Below, one piece after another: positions 44,497 to 56,507 of a stretch of DNA of 64,000 bases. The notes beneath the pieces were generated by a model. The model saw nothing but the letters and a program-made list of their open reading frames with translations, ran no database searches and was not told where the DNA came from. A program made the position numbers and the translations under genes. Location: positions 6,515,518 to 6,579,517 of the forward strand of contig JANJXV010000043.1 in the NCBI GenBank assembly GCA_024803745.1. The letters run 5' to 3'. This DNA comes from Megascapheus bottae. Lineage: Eukaryota; Chordata; Mammalia; Rodentia; Geomyidae. The number at the start of each line of letters is the position of its first letter. Position 1 is the first letter of the stretch.

Positions 44497-44506
44497 AAAA
44501 TGATGC
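44497..44506 (+). repeat. Candidate left TSD of the composite L1 insertion
   Basis: AAAATGATGC here (and at 51246-51255 in copy 2) recurs at 58853-58862, after the second L1 3' end. The intervening L1 sequence would be one composite insertion. Confidence 0.6.
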
Positions 44507-44708
44507 CCTGAAGTCAAATAACTCCAAGAATACTGTACCCAGCTAAGCTCTCATTCATAACTGAGGGAACAATAAAAACATTCCATTGCAGGGAAAAGCT
44601 GCAACAATATGTAGCAACAAAACCAACACTACAGAGAATTCTCAAAGATGTTCTATACATAGAAAACCAAATAAATGCAATATAGGGAAAGAAATGGCAC
44701 CTAAACAG

Positions 44709-45116
44709 TTGCCCGGGCCAGCCGGCAGCAAACCAGGGTTCGCAGATTGGGATTCCTGAAATAGGGGGCAAGGACTAGGAAAAAATAGAAGACAGACAAA
44801 CAGATGGGGTTAAGGAGGCAACAGCCCAAATCAGGAGCCACAGCTTAAGAAGCCTGTAGCCCAGTTTATTTCCAGTTCTGACCTTAAATACACTTCTTTA
44901 AACTAGGGAACTGCCAGGGGCTACATTCGTACAAACAGTATCAAGTCTCAAATAGGTTGAATGAGAAGCTATCAAGTCCCAAACAGGTTAAATGAGAAGC
45001 TATTGACACAGCCCAAAATCATGATAAGAGCTTACTTCCTTGTGTACTCAATTGCGCGAGTCCAAGGTCACTGACCCCACAGTCAAGGTCACTGATCCCA
45101 CAGTCAGTCCCCAACA
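44709..45116 (-). repeat. ERV 3' LTR (copy 1)
   Basis: About 408 bp. It is preceded by an AAAGATGGGGGAGA polypurine tract. It has a TATTTAAG box (around 44880-44895, complement), an AATAAA signal (complement at 44865-44870) and a U5 of about 150 bp. The 3' end keeps U5, so the insertion is not simply a polyadenylated retroviral RNA. Confidence 0.8.
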
Positions 45117-45295
45117 TCTCCCCCATCTTTATTTTAAAACATGCGAACCCGCCCGTCTTAGGTTGGGTGGATTGCTAACTCTGCCTTACCCGTCATGGGG
45201 AACTTCTTCAGATCAAGCTGAAGGCCCTGTCTTAGGTTGGTCAGAGCGCATCCCCTCTTACCCGTCCTTGACTGCGATTCCTCTCGTGGGGGATC
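45117..45295 (-). other. ERV sequence between env and LTR with internal direct repeat (copy 1)
   Basis: Two imperfect copies of a ~65-bp block, each running from CTTAGGTTGG to CTTACCCGTC (45157-45197 and 45231-45270), precede the polypurine tract. No frame is recognisable. Confidence 0.55.
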
Positions 45296-46043
45296 TCAAC
45301 CATCTGGGGCTTTGATCTGTGGACTTGTCCTGCAAGGTTTAGCAATGAATTTTGCAAGATCTTTACCACACAAGGCTGGCAACATTCCTGGACCAACAAA
45401 GGTCATTAGCAAGCCTTTTAGGTTACGAAGGCCCTGTGTCAAAGCAACAGTGGCAGCTGCAGCAATAGCTGCTAAGGAAATAAAAGCTAGAATACCTGCT
45501 ACCATTAATCCAATAAACCTCCTAGGGCACATTAGGTCTTTCAATAGTTGTAAAGCCAAGAAACAAGAATCTTCATAGCAGGGTACAGACATATTCACAG
45601 GTAACATAATATAAGGTGGTTGTTTAACAATAATAACAGAGGTAGCAAATCCATTATACATACAATTTGTAAAAGAAAAATTATCGCATGTTATATTAAA
45701 TTGTGTAGAATCAATGAATATGTTAAAAGGTCCATACATAATAGCAAAAGGAGGAGAAACACAGTTCATAATGTTCTTTTGATAGGAGGAGCTGGGTAGA
45801 ATTGGCCCCTGACCAGTCTAGTAGCTGTGAGGAAGTCCCAGTAATACTGGTGATAAGGTTGTTTTTGATCTGGCACGCATATCCAGTGATTGATAGACTG
45901 CATCTCAGTACATCCTGGGATGGAGTCATTGTCCCGAAGTTTAAAGCACAGTGGGATGCCGATCCCAGAAGCAGAGAATCCACCCGTTTGAATGTGTTGA
46001 ATAAATGGATCAGGAGCAGTCCCATATGCTGATCAGTTGATAT
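45296..46043 (-). pseudogene. ERV env remnant, truncated (copy 1)
   Basis: Two minus-strand open frames carry env-like features: a surface-unit part with Asn-linked sites (45723-46043; its apparent first codons are L1 sequence) and a part with a furin-like CPRR site followed by a hydrophobic Ala/Ile-rich fusion-peptide-like stretch (45296-45769). After the fusion peptide the transmembrane subunit is missing: the frame runs into unrelated sequence and stops. Receptor-binding function is neither shown nor plausible. Confidence 0.75.
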
Positions 46044-46114
46044 GCACCTAAACAGCACACCATCTAAGGACCACAAGAACTGTCAGGACACAGGCCCTGA
46101 TAAAAGCTTTTAAA

Positions 46115-49100
46115 ATGGTCGGAACTAATAAATATCTCTCAATCCTAACTCTCAATATCAATGGACTTAACTCTCCAATTAAAAGGCATAGGCTGTCTAG
46201 TTGGATCAAAAAGCAAGAGCCATCGTTCTGCTGTCTTCAAGAGACACATCTTACCCAAAGAAACAATCATCTTTTGAAAGTGAGAGGTTGGAATAAACTC
46301 TATCAAGCTAACAGCCCCCATAAACAGGCTGGAGTTGCCATCCTCATATCAGATAAAAAAGACTTCAAACTAAAATTAGTAAGAAAATACAAAGAAGGTT
46401 ACTACATACTTCTAAAGGGATCTTTCCTCCAGGAAGACATAACGATCCTAAATATTTACACACCCAATACCGGAGCTCCCAACTTCATCAAGCAAACTTT
46501 ACTTACACTGAAACCATACATAGATCAAAATACAGTGATTGTCGGTGAGTTTAACACACCACTCTCACCTATGGACAGATCAACAAGGCAAAAATTCAAC
46601 AGAGAAAACTTAGAACTGAACAACTATATAGACCAACTAGATCTAACAGACATCTGCAGAATATTCCACCCAGCAACAACACAATATACGTTTTTCTCAG
46701 CAGCACATGGAACATTTTCCAAAACAGATCACATCTTAGGCCATAAAACAAACCTGGACAGATTCAGAAACATTGAAATTATTCCATGCACACTCTCAGA
46801 CCACAAAGGCATCAAATTGGAACTGAACACACATCTCCACCAATGAAAACCCTGTAACTCATGGAGAATGAACAACACATTGTTGAATCACCAATGGGTC
46901 ATCGAAGAGATCAGAACAGAAATGCAACAGTTTATGAAATTTAACAGTAAGGAGCACACAAAATGCCAACTCCTTTGGGACACAGCAAAGGCAGTACTCG
47001 GAGGAAAATTTATAGCGCTGAGTGCTTACAACAACAAGTTGGAAAAATTGCAAACAAACAAGTTAATGTCTCACCAGAGCTCCTGGAAAAAGAGCAACAA
47101 ACCAACCCTAATCCAAGTAGAAGAAAGCAAATAATTAAAACCAAAGCAGAATTAAATGATTTGGAATCCAAAAAAACTATAGAAAGAATCAACAAAACAA
47201 GGAGTTGGTTCTTTCAACGAATTAACAAAATTGACATGCCCATAGCAAATCTTACCAAAAAAAGAAGAGAGCATATCGAAATAAACAAAATCGCAGATGA
47301 AAATGGTAATATCACGACAGAAATTACCAGGATCCAGAATATCATGAGGGAATACTTCTCAAACCTTTACGCCAACAAATTTGAGAACCTAGATGAAATG
47401 GATGAATTCCTAGCCAATATTAACATACACACACTGAACCAAGAAGAACTAAGCCAACTCAACAGACCTATTTCAAGCTCTGAAATAGAAATGGCAATTA
47501 GAGAACTTCCACCTAAGAAAAGCCCAGGGCCAGATGGATTCACAGCTGAATTCTATAAGGTCTTCAAAGCAGAGCTCACACCAATACTCCTCAAGCTCTT
47601 CAACGAAACTGAAAATGAAGGTTCCTTACCAAACTCATTCTATGAAGCCAGTATAACCCTCATCCCCAAACCAGACAGAGATTCATCAAAGAAAGAGAAC
47701 TATAGACCTATAACTTTGATGAACATCGATGCAAAATTTCTCAACAAAATACTGGCCAACCGTCTACAACAACTCATCAAAAAAATTATACACTATGATC
47801 AAACTGGATTCATCACAGGGAGGCAAAGCTGGTTCAACATACGCAAATCAATTAATATAATTCAACACATCAACAGGAGCAAGGACAAAAATCACATGAT
47901 TGTCTCAATAGACGCGGAAAAGGCATTTGACAAGATCCAACAGCCCTTTATGTTAAAAGCTCTGGAGAAACTAGGAATCCATGGAACATTCCTCAATGTA
48001 ATAAAGGCTGTGTATGAGAAACCCAATGCAAGTATTACACTTAATGGTGAAAATCTAAAGCCATTCCCTCTAAAATCAGGAACGAGACAAGGATGCACAC
48101 TCTCTCCACTACTCTTTAACATAGTACAGAGCAATAAGGCAAGAAGCAAGCATAAAGGGGATCCAAGTAGGGAAAGAGAAAATAAAACTATCCCTCTTTG
48201 CAGATGACATGATTCTGTATTTAAAGAATCCTGTAGACTCTACTCCCAAGCTCCTTGTGCTGATTCAAAACATTGGAAGCGTAGCTGGCTATAAAATCAA
48301 CCCTCAAAAAATCAACTGCCTTCCTTTACGCCAACAGTGAGAGGAACGAGGGAATAATCAGGAAAGAAACTCCTTTCACAATAGCCTCAAAGAAAATAAA
48401 GTACCTAGGAATTAGCTTAACTAAGAATGTAAAGGACCTTTTTGACGAAAACTTTAAAACCCTAAAAAAGGAAATTAAAGCAGAACTAAGGAAATGGAAA
48501 AACCTCCCATGCTCCTGGATTGGAAGAATCAACATTGTGAAAATGACAATCTTGCCAAGAGCTATCTACAAATTCAATGCAATACCCATCAACATCCCAA
48601 TGTCATTCTTTAAAGAAATAGAAGAGGCAATCCAAAATTTCATATGGAATAATAAAAGACCCCATATAGCAAAAACACTTCTTAGCAGAAAGAACAGCGC
48701 TGGAGGAATTTCAATTCCAAACTTTAGACTCTATTACAGAGCTATAATCCTCAAAACAGCTTGGTACTGGCACAGGAACAGGCCTGAAGACCAATGGAAT
48801 AGAACTGAGGACCCAGATATTAAACCACAGACCTATGGCCATCTAATCTTTGACAAAGGAGCCAAAAAAATAGAATGGAAGAAAGACAGCCTCTTCAACA
48901 AGTTGTGCTGGCAGAACTGGTTAAGCACTTGCAGAAAACTAAAGCTGGATCCTTCTTTGTCACCTTGCACTAGAATTAACTCCAAGTGGATCAAAGACCT
49001 GGAGGTAAAAGCTGACACACTGAAAACTCTACAGGAAGGAATAGAAGATACACTATGCCTCCTTGGCACAGGTTGAAACTTTCTTAATAAGGAACAAGAA

Positions 49101-49758
49101 TCACAACAAATCAGAGAAAGGCTGGATAAGTGGGACTGCATTAAACTGCAGAGCTTTTGTATGGCAAAGGACATAGCTAGTAAACTAATCAGGAAGCCTA
49201 CAGAGTGGGAGAAGTTCTTCACCAACCAAACAACGGACAAATGCCTCATATCTAAAATATATCAACAACTCAAAAAATTGAATCACTCCAAAACTAACCT
49301 CCAAAGTAACAACCATCCCATTAAAAATGGGCCAAAGACTTAAAGAGAGTCTTCTCTGAAGAAGAAACAAAAATGGCCTATAGACACATGAAGAAATGCT
49401 CAACACCTCTGGTCATAAAAGAAATGCAAATCAAAACAACTCTAAGATTCCACCTCACTCCAGCTAGAATGGCCAGGATCAGGAAAATGAATGACAACAG
49501 ATGCTGGAGGGGATGTGGCCAGGAGGGATCACTACTACATTGTTGGTGGAGTGCAAACTCATCCAACCACTATGGAAAGCAGTGTGGCAGTGCCTCAAAA
49601 GGCTAAACATAGAACTCCCCTATGACCCAGCAATTCCACTACTTGGCATTTACCCAACCACCCAGAAACAAGGACATACTAAACCCACTAGCACAACAAT
49701 GTTCATTGCAGCACTATTCACCATAGCAAAGATATGGAACCAACCTAGATGTCCCTAA
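46115..49758 (+). pseudogene. L1 ORF2, disrupted (copy 1)
   Basis: The endonuclease domain is open for 243 codons (46115-46846) with LNINGL, QETHL, NIYTPN, DHILGHK and SDHK motifs. The usual GDFN motif reads GEFN, a change at a catalytic aspartate. A TGA follows at 46844-46846, then a frame change near 47100. The RT part (to 48207) has [13 protein letters not shown] ~14-nt deletion near 48128 shifts the frame before the FADD motif. The remainder (48537-49758) has further stops (49076, 49343). It cannot encode ORF2p. Confidence 0.93.
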
Positions 49759-50422
49759 GTTGATGAGTGGATCAACAAGTTGTGGTATTTGTACACAATG
49801 GAATTCTATGCTGCTGTCAGAAAGAATGACATCACCCCATTTGTTAGGAAATGGAAAGACTTAGAAAAAATCATATTAAGTGAAGTAAGCCAGACTCAAA
49901 GGAACTTAGGCTCAATGGTTTCCCTCATTCGTCATAATCAGTAGAAACCTTGGGCTCTACTAGCAGAGATTTGCAATAGAGCAAAAGGCCATATATAAGG
50001 CCATTTAATGTGAAGCTAATTGAAAGGACCTCCAGCATATTGAAACAAAAGCCATATAATGAATGATTGTTGTCCTTAATGTACTATGTTGTCTCTCATC
50101 TCCTTTTCTGTCCCTTGGTATCCCATATTGGTATAGTATCTCACTTTGTTATCTGATATATTGAATTTATTTGTATTTGGATATTTGAAATTTGATAGGG
50201 AAGGGGGTAAACCAAGACGGGTGGGGGGTGTGGGGGGGAGGGAAATCGTACCAAGACATGTGAGAAGGTATCAATGTATGTGAATTAATGCACCTTCTAT
50301 CTGGGAAATATCATGTAACCATTTTACTAATTACAATAAAAAAAATTAAAAAAAGAAACTCAGGGATAGCATTCAGACCATGAGTTCAAGCCCCAGGACT
50401 GGCACAAAAAAATTACCCAAAT

Positions 50423-50655
50423 AACCTGGGTGTGGTGGCCCACACCTGTAATCCTAGCTACTCAGGAGACTAAAATCTGAGGATCAAGGTTAAAATCCAG
50501 CCCATGCACAAAACAACCAGAGTCTCTTATCTCCAATTAACCTCTAGAAAATGGAAAGTGGGGCTTGGCTCAAGGGTAGAGAGGTAGCCTTGAGCTGAAA
50601 AGCTCAGGATTACAACGCCCAGGATGAGTTCAAGCCCCATTACCCATCAAAAAAG
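50423..50655 (+). mobile_element. SINE-B (copy 2)
   Basis: Duplicate of 43674-43906. Confidence 0.92.
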
Positions 50656-51008
50656 AACAATCTTGCAAAATGAAACGGTGGGGGCAAACACGAACCACGT
50701 CAAGAAATACATTAAATTGTTGAAAAAATATTCATGTTCTTCCCACCTATTTTAATAAAAAGCATCCATCAGTTATACAAGAAGGTTCCATTTAACATGT
50801 CCACATGTGAAGATGACGTAGCATGATCAAAATCAGCCCCACAAGAACTCTCTCATCTGTTCCTCTTCTGAAATCAATCTCAACAAGCTTCATTGTCCCA
50901 TTTTCACACATGTACATAAAAAAGTATCAAGTCTTCCTTAAAGAAATAGAGATCTCTAATTTATCTGACAGCAAGTTCAAAATAACCATCTGAAAGACTT
51001 CCTAGGTG
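50656..51008. other. No feature recognised (copy 2)
   Basis: Duplicate of the unique spacer 43907-44259. Confidence 0.45.
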
Positions 51009-51204
51009 AGATCAGGAGTTTGGCCCAGTGGTAGCATGCTTGTCTACCATGCACAAAGACCCAGGTTTGATTCCTTGGTACCACATGCATAGAAAAATTC
51101 CAGAAGTGGTCCTGAGTCTCTAGTGGTAGAGCTCTAGTCTTGAGGAAGAGGCTCAAGGACAGTGCTCAGGCCCTGAGTTCAACCCCCACGACTGGAAAAA
51201 AAAG
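51009..51204 (+). mobile_element. SINE-A (copy 2)
   Basis: Duplicate of 44260-44455. Confidence 0.92.
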
Positions 51205-51457
51205 ACCCACCGAGCGGCTGAATACAAGTACACACAAACATCAACAAAATGATGCCCTGAAGTCAAATAACTCCAAGAATACTGTACCCAGCTAAGCTCT
51301 CATTCATAACTGAGGGAACAATAAAAACATTCCATTGCAGGGAAAAGCTGCAACAATATGTAGCAACAAAACCAACACTACAGAGAATTCTCAAAGATGT
51401 TCTATACATAGAAAACCAAATAAATGCAATATAGGGAAAGAAATGGCACCTAAACAG

Positions 51458-52792
51458 TTGCCCGGGCCAGCCGGCAGCAAACCAGGGTTCGCAGATTGGG
51501 ATTCCTGAAATAGGGGGCAAGGACTAGGAAAAAATAGAAGACAGACAAACAGATGGGGTTAAGGAGGCAACAGCCCAAATCAGGAGCCACAGCTTAAGAA
51601 GCCTGTAGCCCAGTTTATTTCCAGTTCTGACCTTAAATACACTTCTTTAAACTAGGGAACTGCCAGGGGCTACATTCGTACAAACAGTATCAAGTCTCAA
51701 ATAGGTTGAATGAGAAGCTATCAAGTCCCAAACAGGTTAAATGAGAAGCTATTGACACAGCCCAAAATCATGATAAGAGCTTACTTCCTTGTGTACTCAA
51801 TTGCGCGAGTCCAAGGTCACTGACCCCACAGTCAAGGTCACTGATCCCACAGTCAGTCCCCAACATCTCCCCCATCTTTATTTTAAAACATGCGAACCCG
51901 CCCGTCTTAGGTTGGGTGGATTGCTAACTCTGCCTTACCCGTCATGGGGAACTTCTTCAGATCAAGCTGAAGGCCCTGTCTTAGGTTGGTCAGAGCGCAT
52001 CCCCTCTTACCCGTCCTTGACTGCGATTCCTCTCGTGGGGGATCTCAACCATCTGGGGCTTTGATCTGTGGACTTGTCCTGCAAGGTTTAGCAATGAATT
52101 TTGCAAGATCTTTACCACACAAGGCTGGCAACATTCCTGGACCAACAAAGGTCATTAGCAAGCCTTTTAGGTTACGAAGGCCCTGTGTCAAAGCAACAGT
52201 GGCAGCTGCAGCAATAGCTGCTAAGGAAATAAAAGCTAGAATACCTGCTACCATTAATCCAATAAACCTCCTAGGGCACATTAGGTCTTTCAATAGTTGT
52301 AAAGCCAAGAAACAAGAATCTTCATAGCAGGGTACAGACATATTCACAGGTAACATAATATAAGGTGGTTGTTTAACAATAATAACAGAGGTAGCAAATC
52401 CATTATACATACAATTTGTAAAAGAAAAATTATCGCATGTTATATTAAATTGTGTAGAATCAATGAATATGTTAAAAGGTCCATACATAATAGCAAAAGG
52501 AGGAGAAACACAGTTCATAATGTTCTTTTGATAGGAGGAGCTGGGTAGAATTGGCCCCTGACCAGTCTAGTAGCTGTGAGGAAGTCCCAGTAATACTGGT
52601 GATAAGGTTGTTTTTGATCTGGCACGCATATCCAGTGATTGATAGACTGCATCTCAGTACATCCTGGGATGGAGTCATTGTCCCGAAGTTTAAAGCACAG
52701 TGGGATGCCGATCCCAGAAGCAGAGAATCCACCCGTTTGAATGTGTTGAATAAATGGATCAGGAGCAGTCCCATATGCTGATCAGTTGATAT
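51458..52792 (-). mobile_element. Endogenous retrovirus fragment: env remnant + 3' LTR (copy 2)
   Basis: Duplicate of 44709-46043, with the LTR at 51458-51865 and env at 52045-52792. Flanking 12-bp words are at 51446-51457 and 52793-52804. Confidence 0.82.
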
Positions 52793-52863
52793 GCACCTAA
52801 ACAGCACACCATCTAAGGACCACAAGAACTGTCAGGACACAGGCCCTGATAAAAGCTTTTAAA

Positions 52864-55800
52864 ATGGTCGGAACTAATAAATATCTCTCAATCCTAACTC
52901 TCAATATCAATGGACTTAACTCTCCAATTAAAAGGCATAGGCTGTCTAGTTGGATCAAAAAGCAAGAGCCATCGTTCTGCTGTCTTCAAGAGACACATCT
53001 TACCCAAAGAAACAATCATCTTTTGAAAGTGAGAGGTTGGAATAAACTCTATCAAGCTAACAGCCCCCATAAACAGGCTGGAGTTGCCATCCTCATATCA
53101 GATAAAAAAGACTTCAAACTAAAATTAGTAAGAAAATACAAAGAAGGTTACTACATACTTCTAAAGGGATCTTTCCTCCAGGAAGACATAACGATCCTAA
53201 ATATTTACACACCCAATACCGGAGCTCCCAACTTCATCAAGCAAACTTTACTTACACTGAAACCATACATAGATCAAAATACAGTGATTGTCGGTGAGTT
53301 TAACACACCACTCTCACCTATGGACAGATCAACAAGGCAAAAATTCAACAGAGAAAACTTAGAACTGAACAACTATATAGACCAACTAGATCTAACAGAC
53401 ATCTGCAGAATATTCCACCCAGCAACAACACAATATACGTTTTTCTCAGCAGCACATGGAACATTTTCCAAAACAGATCACATCTTAGGCCATAAAACAA
53501 ACCTGGACAGATTCAGAAACATTGAAATTATTCCATGCACACTCTCAGACCACAAAGGCATCAAATTGGAACTGAACACACATCTCCACCAATGAAAACC
53601 CTGTAACTCATGGAGAATGAACAACACATTGTTGAATCACCAATGGGTCATCGAAGAGATCAGAACAGAAATGCAACAGTTTATGAAATTTAACAGTAAG
53701 GAGCACACAAAATGCCAACTCCTTTGGGACACAGCAAAGGCAGTACTCGGAGGAAAATTTATAGCGCTGAGTGCTTACAACAACAAGTTGGAAAAATTGC
53801 AAACAAACAAGTTAATGTCTCACCAGAGCTCCTGGAAAAAGAGCAACAAACCAACCCTAATCCAAGTAGAAGAAAGCAAATAATTAAAACCAAAGCAGAA
53901 TTAAATGATTTGGAATCCAAAAAAACTATAGAAAGAATCAACAAAACAAGGAGTTGGTTCTTTCAACGAATTAACAAAATTGACATGCCCATAGCAAATC
54001 TTACCAAAAAAAGAAGAGAGCATATCGAAATAAACAAAATCGCAGATGAAAATGGTAATATCACGACAGAAATTACCAGGATCCAGAATATCATGAGGGA
54101 ATACTTCTCAAACCTTTACGCCAACAAATTTGAGAACCTAGATGAAATGGATGAATTCCTAGCCAATATTAACATACACACACTGAACCAAGAAGAACTA
54201 AGCCAACTCAACAGACCTATTTCAAGCTCTGAAATAGAAATGGCAATTAGAGAACTTCCACCTAAGAAAAGCCCAGGGCCAGATGGATTCACAGCTGAAT
54301 TCTATAAGGTCTTCAAAGCAGAGCTCACACCAATACTCCTCAAGCTCTTCAACGAAACTGAAAATGAAGGTTCCTTACCAAACTCATTCTATGAAGCCAG
54401 TATAACCCTCATCCCCAAACCAGACAGAGATTCATCAAAGAAAGAGAACTATAGACCTATAACTTTGATGAACATCGATGCAAAATTTCTCAACAAAATA
54501 CTGGCCAACCGTCTACAACAACTCATCAAAAAAATTATACACTATGATCAAACTGGATTCATCACAGGGAGGCAAAGCTGGTTCAACATACGCAAATCAA
54601 TTAATATAATTCAACACATCAACAGGAGCAAGGACAAAAATCACATGATTGTCTCAATAGACGCGGAAAAGGCATTTGACAAGATCCAACAGCCCTTTAT
54701 GTTAAAAGCTCTGGAGAAACTAGGAATCCATGGAACATTCCTCAATGTAATAAAGGCTGTGTATGAGAAACCCAATGCAAGTATTACACTTAATGGTGAA
54801 AATCTAAAGCCATTCCCTCTAAAATCAGGAACGAGACAAGGATGCACACTCTCTCCACTACTCTTTAACATAGTACAGAGCAATAAGGCAAGAAGCAAGC
54901 ATAAAGGGGATCCAAGTAGGGAAAGAGAAAATAAAACTATCCCTCTTTGCAGATGACATGATTCTGTATTTAAAGAATCCTGTAGACTCTACTCCCAAGC
55001 TCCTTGTGCTGATTCAAAACATTGGAAGCGTAGCTGGCTATAAAATCAACCCTCAAAAAATCAACTGCCTTCCTTTACGCCAACAGTGAGAGGAACGAGG
55101 GAATAATCAGGAAAGAAACTCCTTTCACAATAGCCTCAAAGAAAATAAAGTACCTAGGAATTAGCTTAACTAAGAATGTAAAGGACCTTTTTGACGAAAA
55201 CTTTAAAACCCTAAAAAAGGAAATTAAAGCAGAACTAAGGAAATGGAAAAACCTCCCATGCTCCTGGATTGGAAGAATCAACATTGTGAAAATGACAATC
55301 TTGCCAAGAGCTATCTACAAATTCAATGCAATACCCATCAACATCCCAATGTCATTCTTTAAAGAAATAGAAGAGGCAATCCAAAATTTCATATGGAATA
55401 ATAAAAGACCCCATATAGCAAAAACACTTCTTAGCAGAAAGAACAGCGCTGGAGGAATTTCAATTCCAAACTTTAGACTCTATTACAGAGCTATAATCCT
55501 CAAAACAGCTTGGTACTGGCACAGGAACAGGCCTGAAGACCAATGGAATAGAACTGAGGACCCAGATATTAAACCACAGACCTATGGCCATCTAATCTTT
55601 GACAAAGGAGCCAAAAAAATAGAATGGAAGAAAGACAGCCTCTTCAACAAGTTGTGCTGGCAGAACTGGTTAAGCACTTGCAGAAAACTAAAGCTGGATC
55701 CTTCTTTGTCACCTTGCACTAGAATTAACTCCAAGTGGATCAAAGACCTGGAGGTAAAAGCTGACACACTGAAAACTCTACAGGAAGGAATAGAAGATAC

Positions 55801-56507
55801 ACTATGCCTCCTTGGCACAGGTTGAAACTTTCTTAATAAGGAACAAGAATCACAACAAATCAGAGAAAGGCTGGATAAGTGGGACTGCATTAAACTGCAG
55901 AGCTTTTGTATGGCAAAGGACATAGCTAGTAAACTAATCAGGAAGCCTACAGAGTGGGAGAAGTTCTTCACCAACCAAACAACGGACAAATGCCTCATAT
56001 CTAAAATATATCAACAACTCAAAAAATTGAATCACTCCAAAACTAACCTCCAAAGTAACAACCATCCCATTAAAAATGGGCCAAAGACTTAAAGAGAGTC
56101 TTCTCTGAAGAAGAAACAAAAATGGCCTATAGACACATGAAGAAATGCTCAACACCTCTGGTCATAAAAGAAATGCAAATCAAAACAACTCTAAGATTCC
56201 ACCTCACTCCAGCTAGAATGGCCAGGATCAGGAAAATGAATGACAACAGATGCTGGAGGGGATGTGGCCAGGAGGGATCACTACTACATTGTTGGTGGAG
56301 TGCAAACTCATCCAACCACTATGGAAAGCAGTGTGGCAGTGCCTCAAAAGGCTAAACATAGAACTCCCCTATGACCCAGCAATTCCACTACTTGGCATTT
56401 ACCCAACCACCCAGAAACAAGGACATACTAAACCCACTAGCACAACAATGTTCATTGCAGCACTATTCACCATAGCAAAGATATGGAACCAACCTAGATG
56501 TCCCTAA
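52864..56507 (+). pseudogene. L1 ORF2, disrupted (copy 2)
   Basis: Duplicate of 46115-49758 with the same GEFN change, the same stops and the same 14-nt deletion, so all the damage is older than the duplication. Confidence 0.93.

Larger units (their letters stand above)
44709..46043 (-). mobile_element. Endogenous retrovirus fragment: env remnant + 3' LTR (copy 1)
   Basis: Minus strand. A truncated env region (45296-46043) lies before a polypurine tract and a 3' LTR (44709-45116). No 5' LTR, gag or pol. The 12-bp host word GCACCTAAACAG lies at both ends (44697-44708 and 46044-46055), longer than the 4-6 bp made by retroviral integrase. The LTR opens with TGTTGGGG (complement at 45109-45116) and ends GGGCAAC. 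Type is likely betaretrovirus-like (class II), from the fusion-peptide style only. Confidence 0.82.
43167..49915 (+). repeat. 6,749-bp tandem duplication, copy 1
   Basis: From 43167 every landmark recurs 6,749 bp further on: the same open frames with identical translations (for example 44514/51263, 45296/52045, 46115/52864, 46963/53712, 48537/55286). The unit starts and ends in L1 3' ends that share 71 identical bases. It holds the 3' end of the L1 at 37984, a SINE-B, a SINE-A, and most of a second L1 carrying a retroviral fragment. Confidence 0.97.
44507..49915 (+). mobile_element. 5'-truncated L1, ERV-interrupted, chimeric 3' end (copy 1)
   Basis: It starts in the ORF1 C-terminus (CCCTGAAGTCAAATAACTCC), is interrupted at 44709-46043 by a retroviral fragment, and resumes with the ORF1 end/spacer, ORF2 (46115-49758) and the C-terminal end. 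At 49916-49986 it passes into the 3' end type of the L1 at 37984 (tail at about 50350), so this copy is a recombinant between two L1s. Confidence 0.92.

Noticed and set aside
45296..46076. Captured env (syncytin-like) gene
   Set aside because: The reading frame is truncated at both ends, the transmembrane subunit is absent, and the first codons are L1 sequence.
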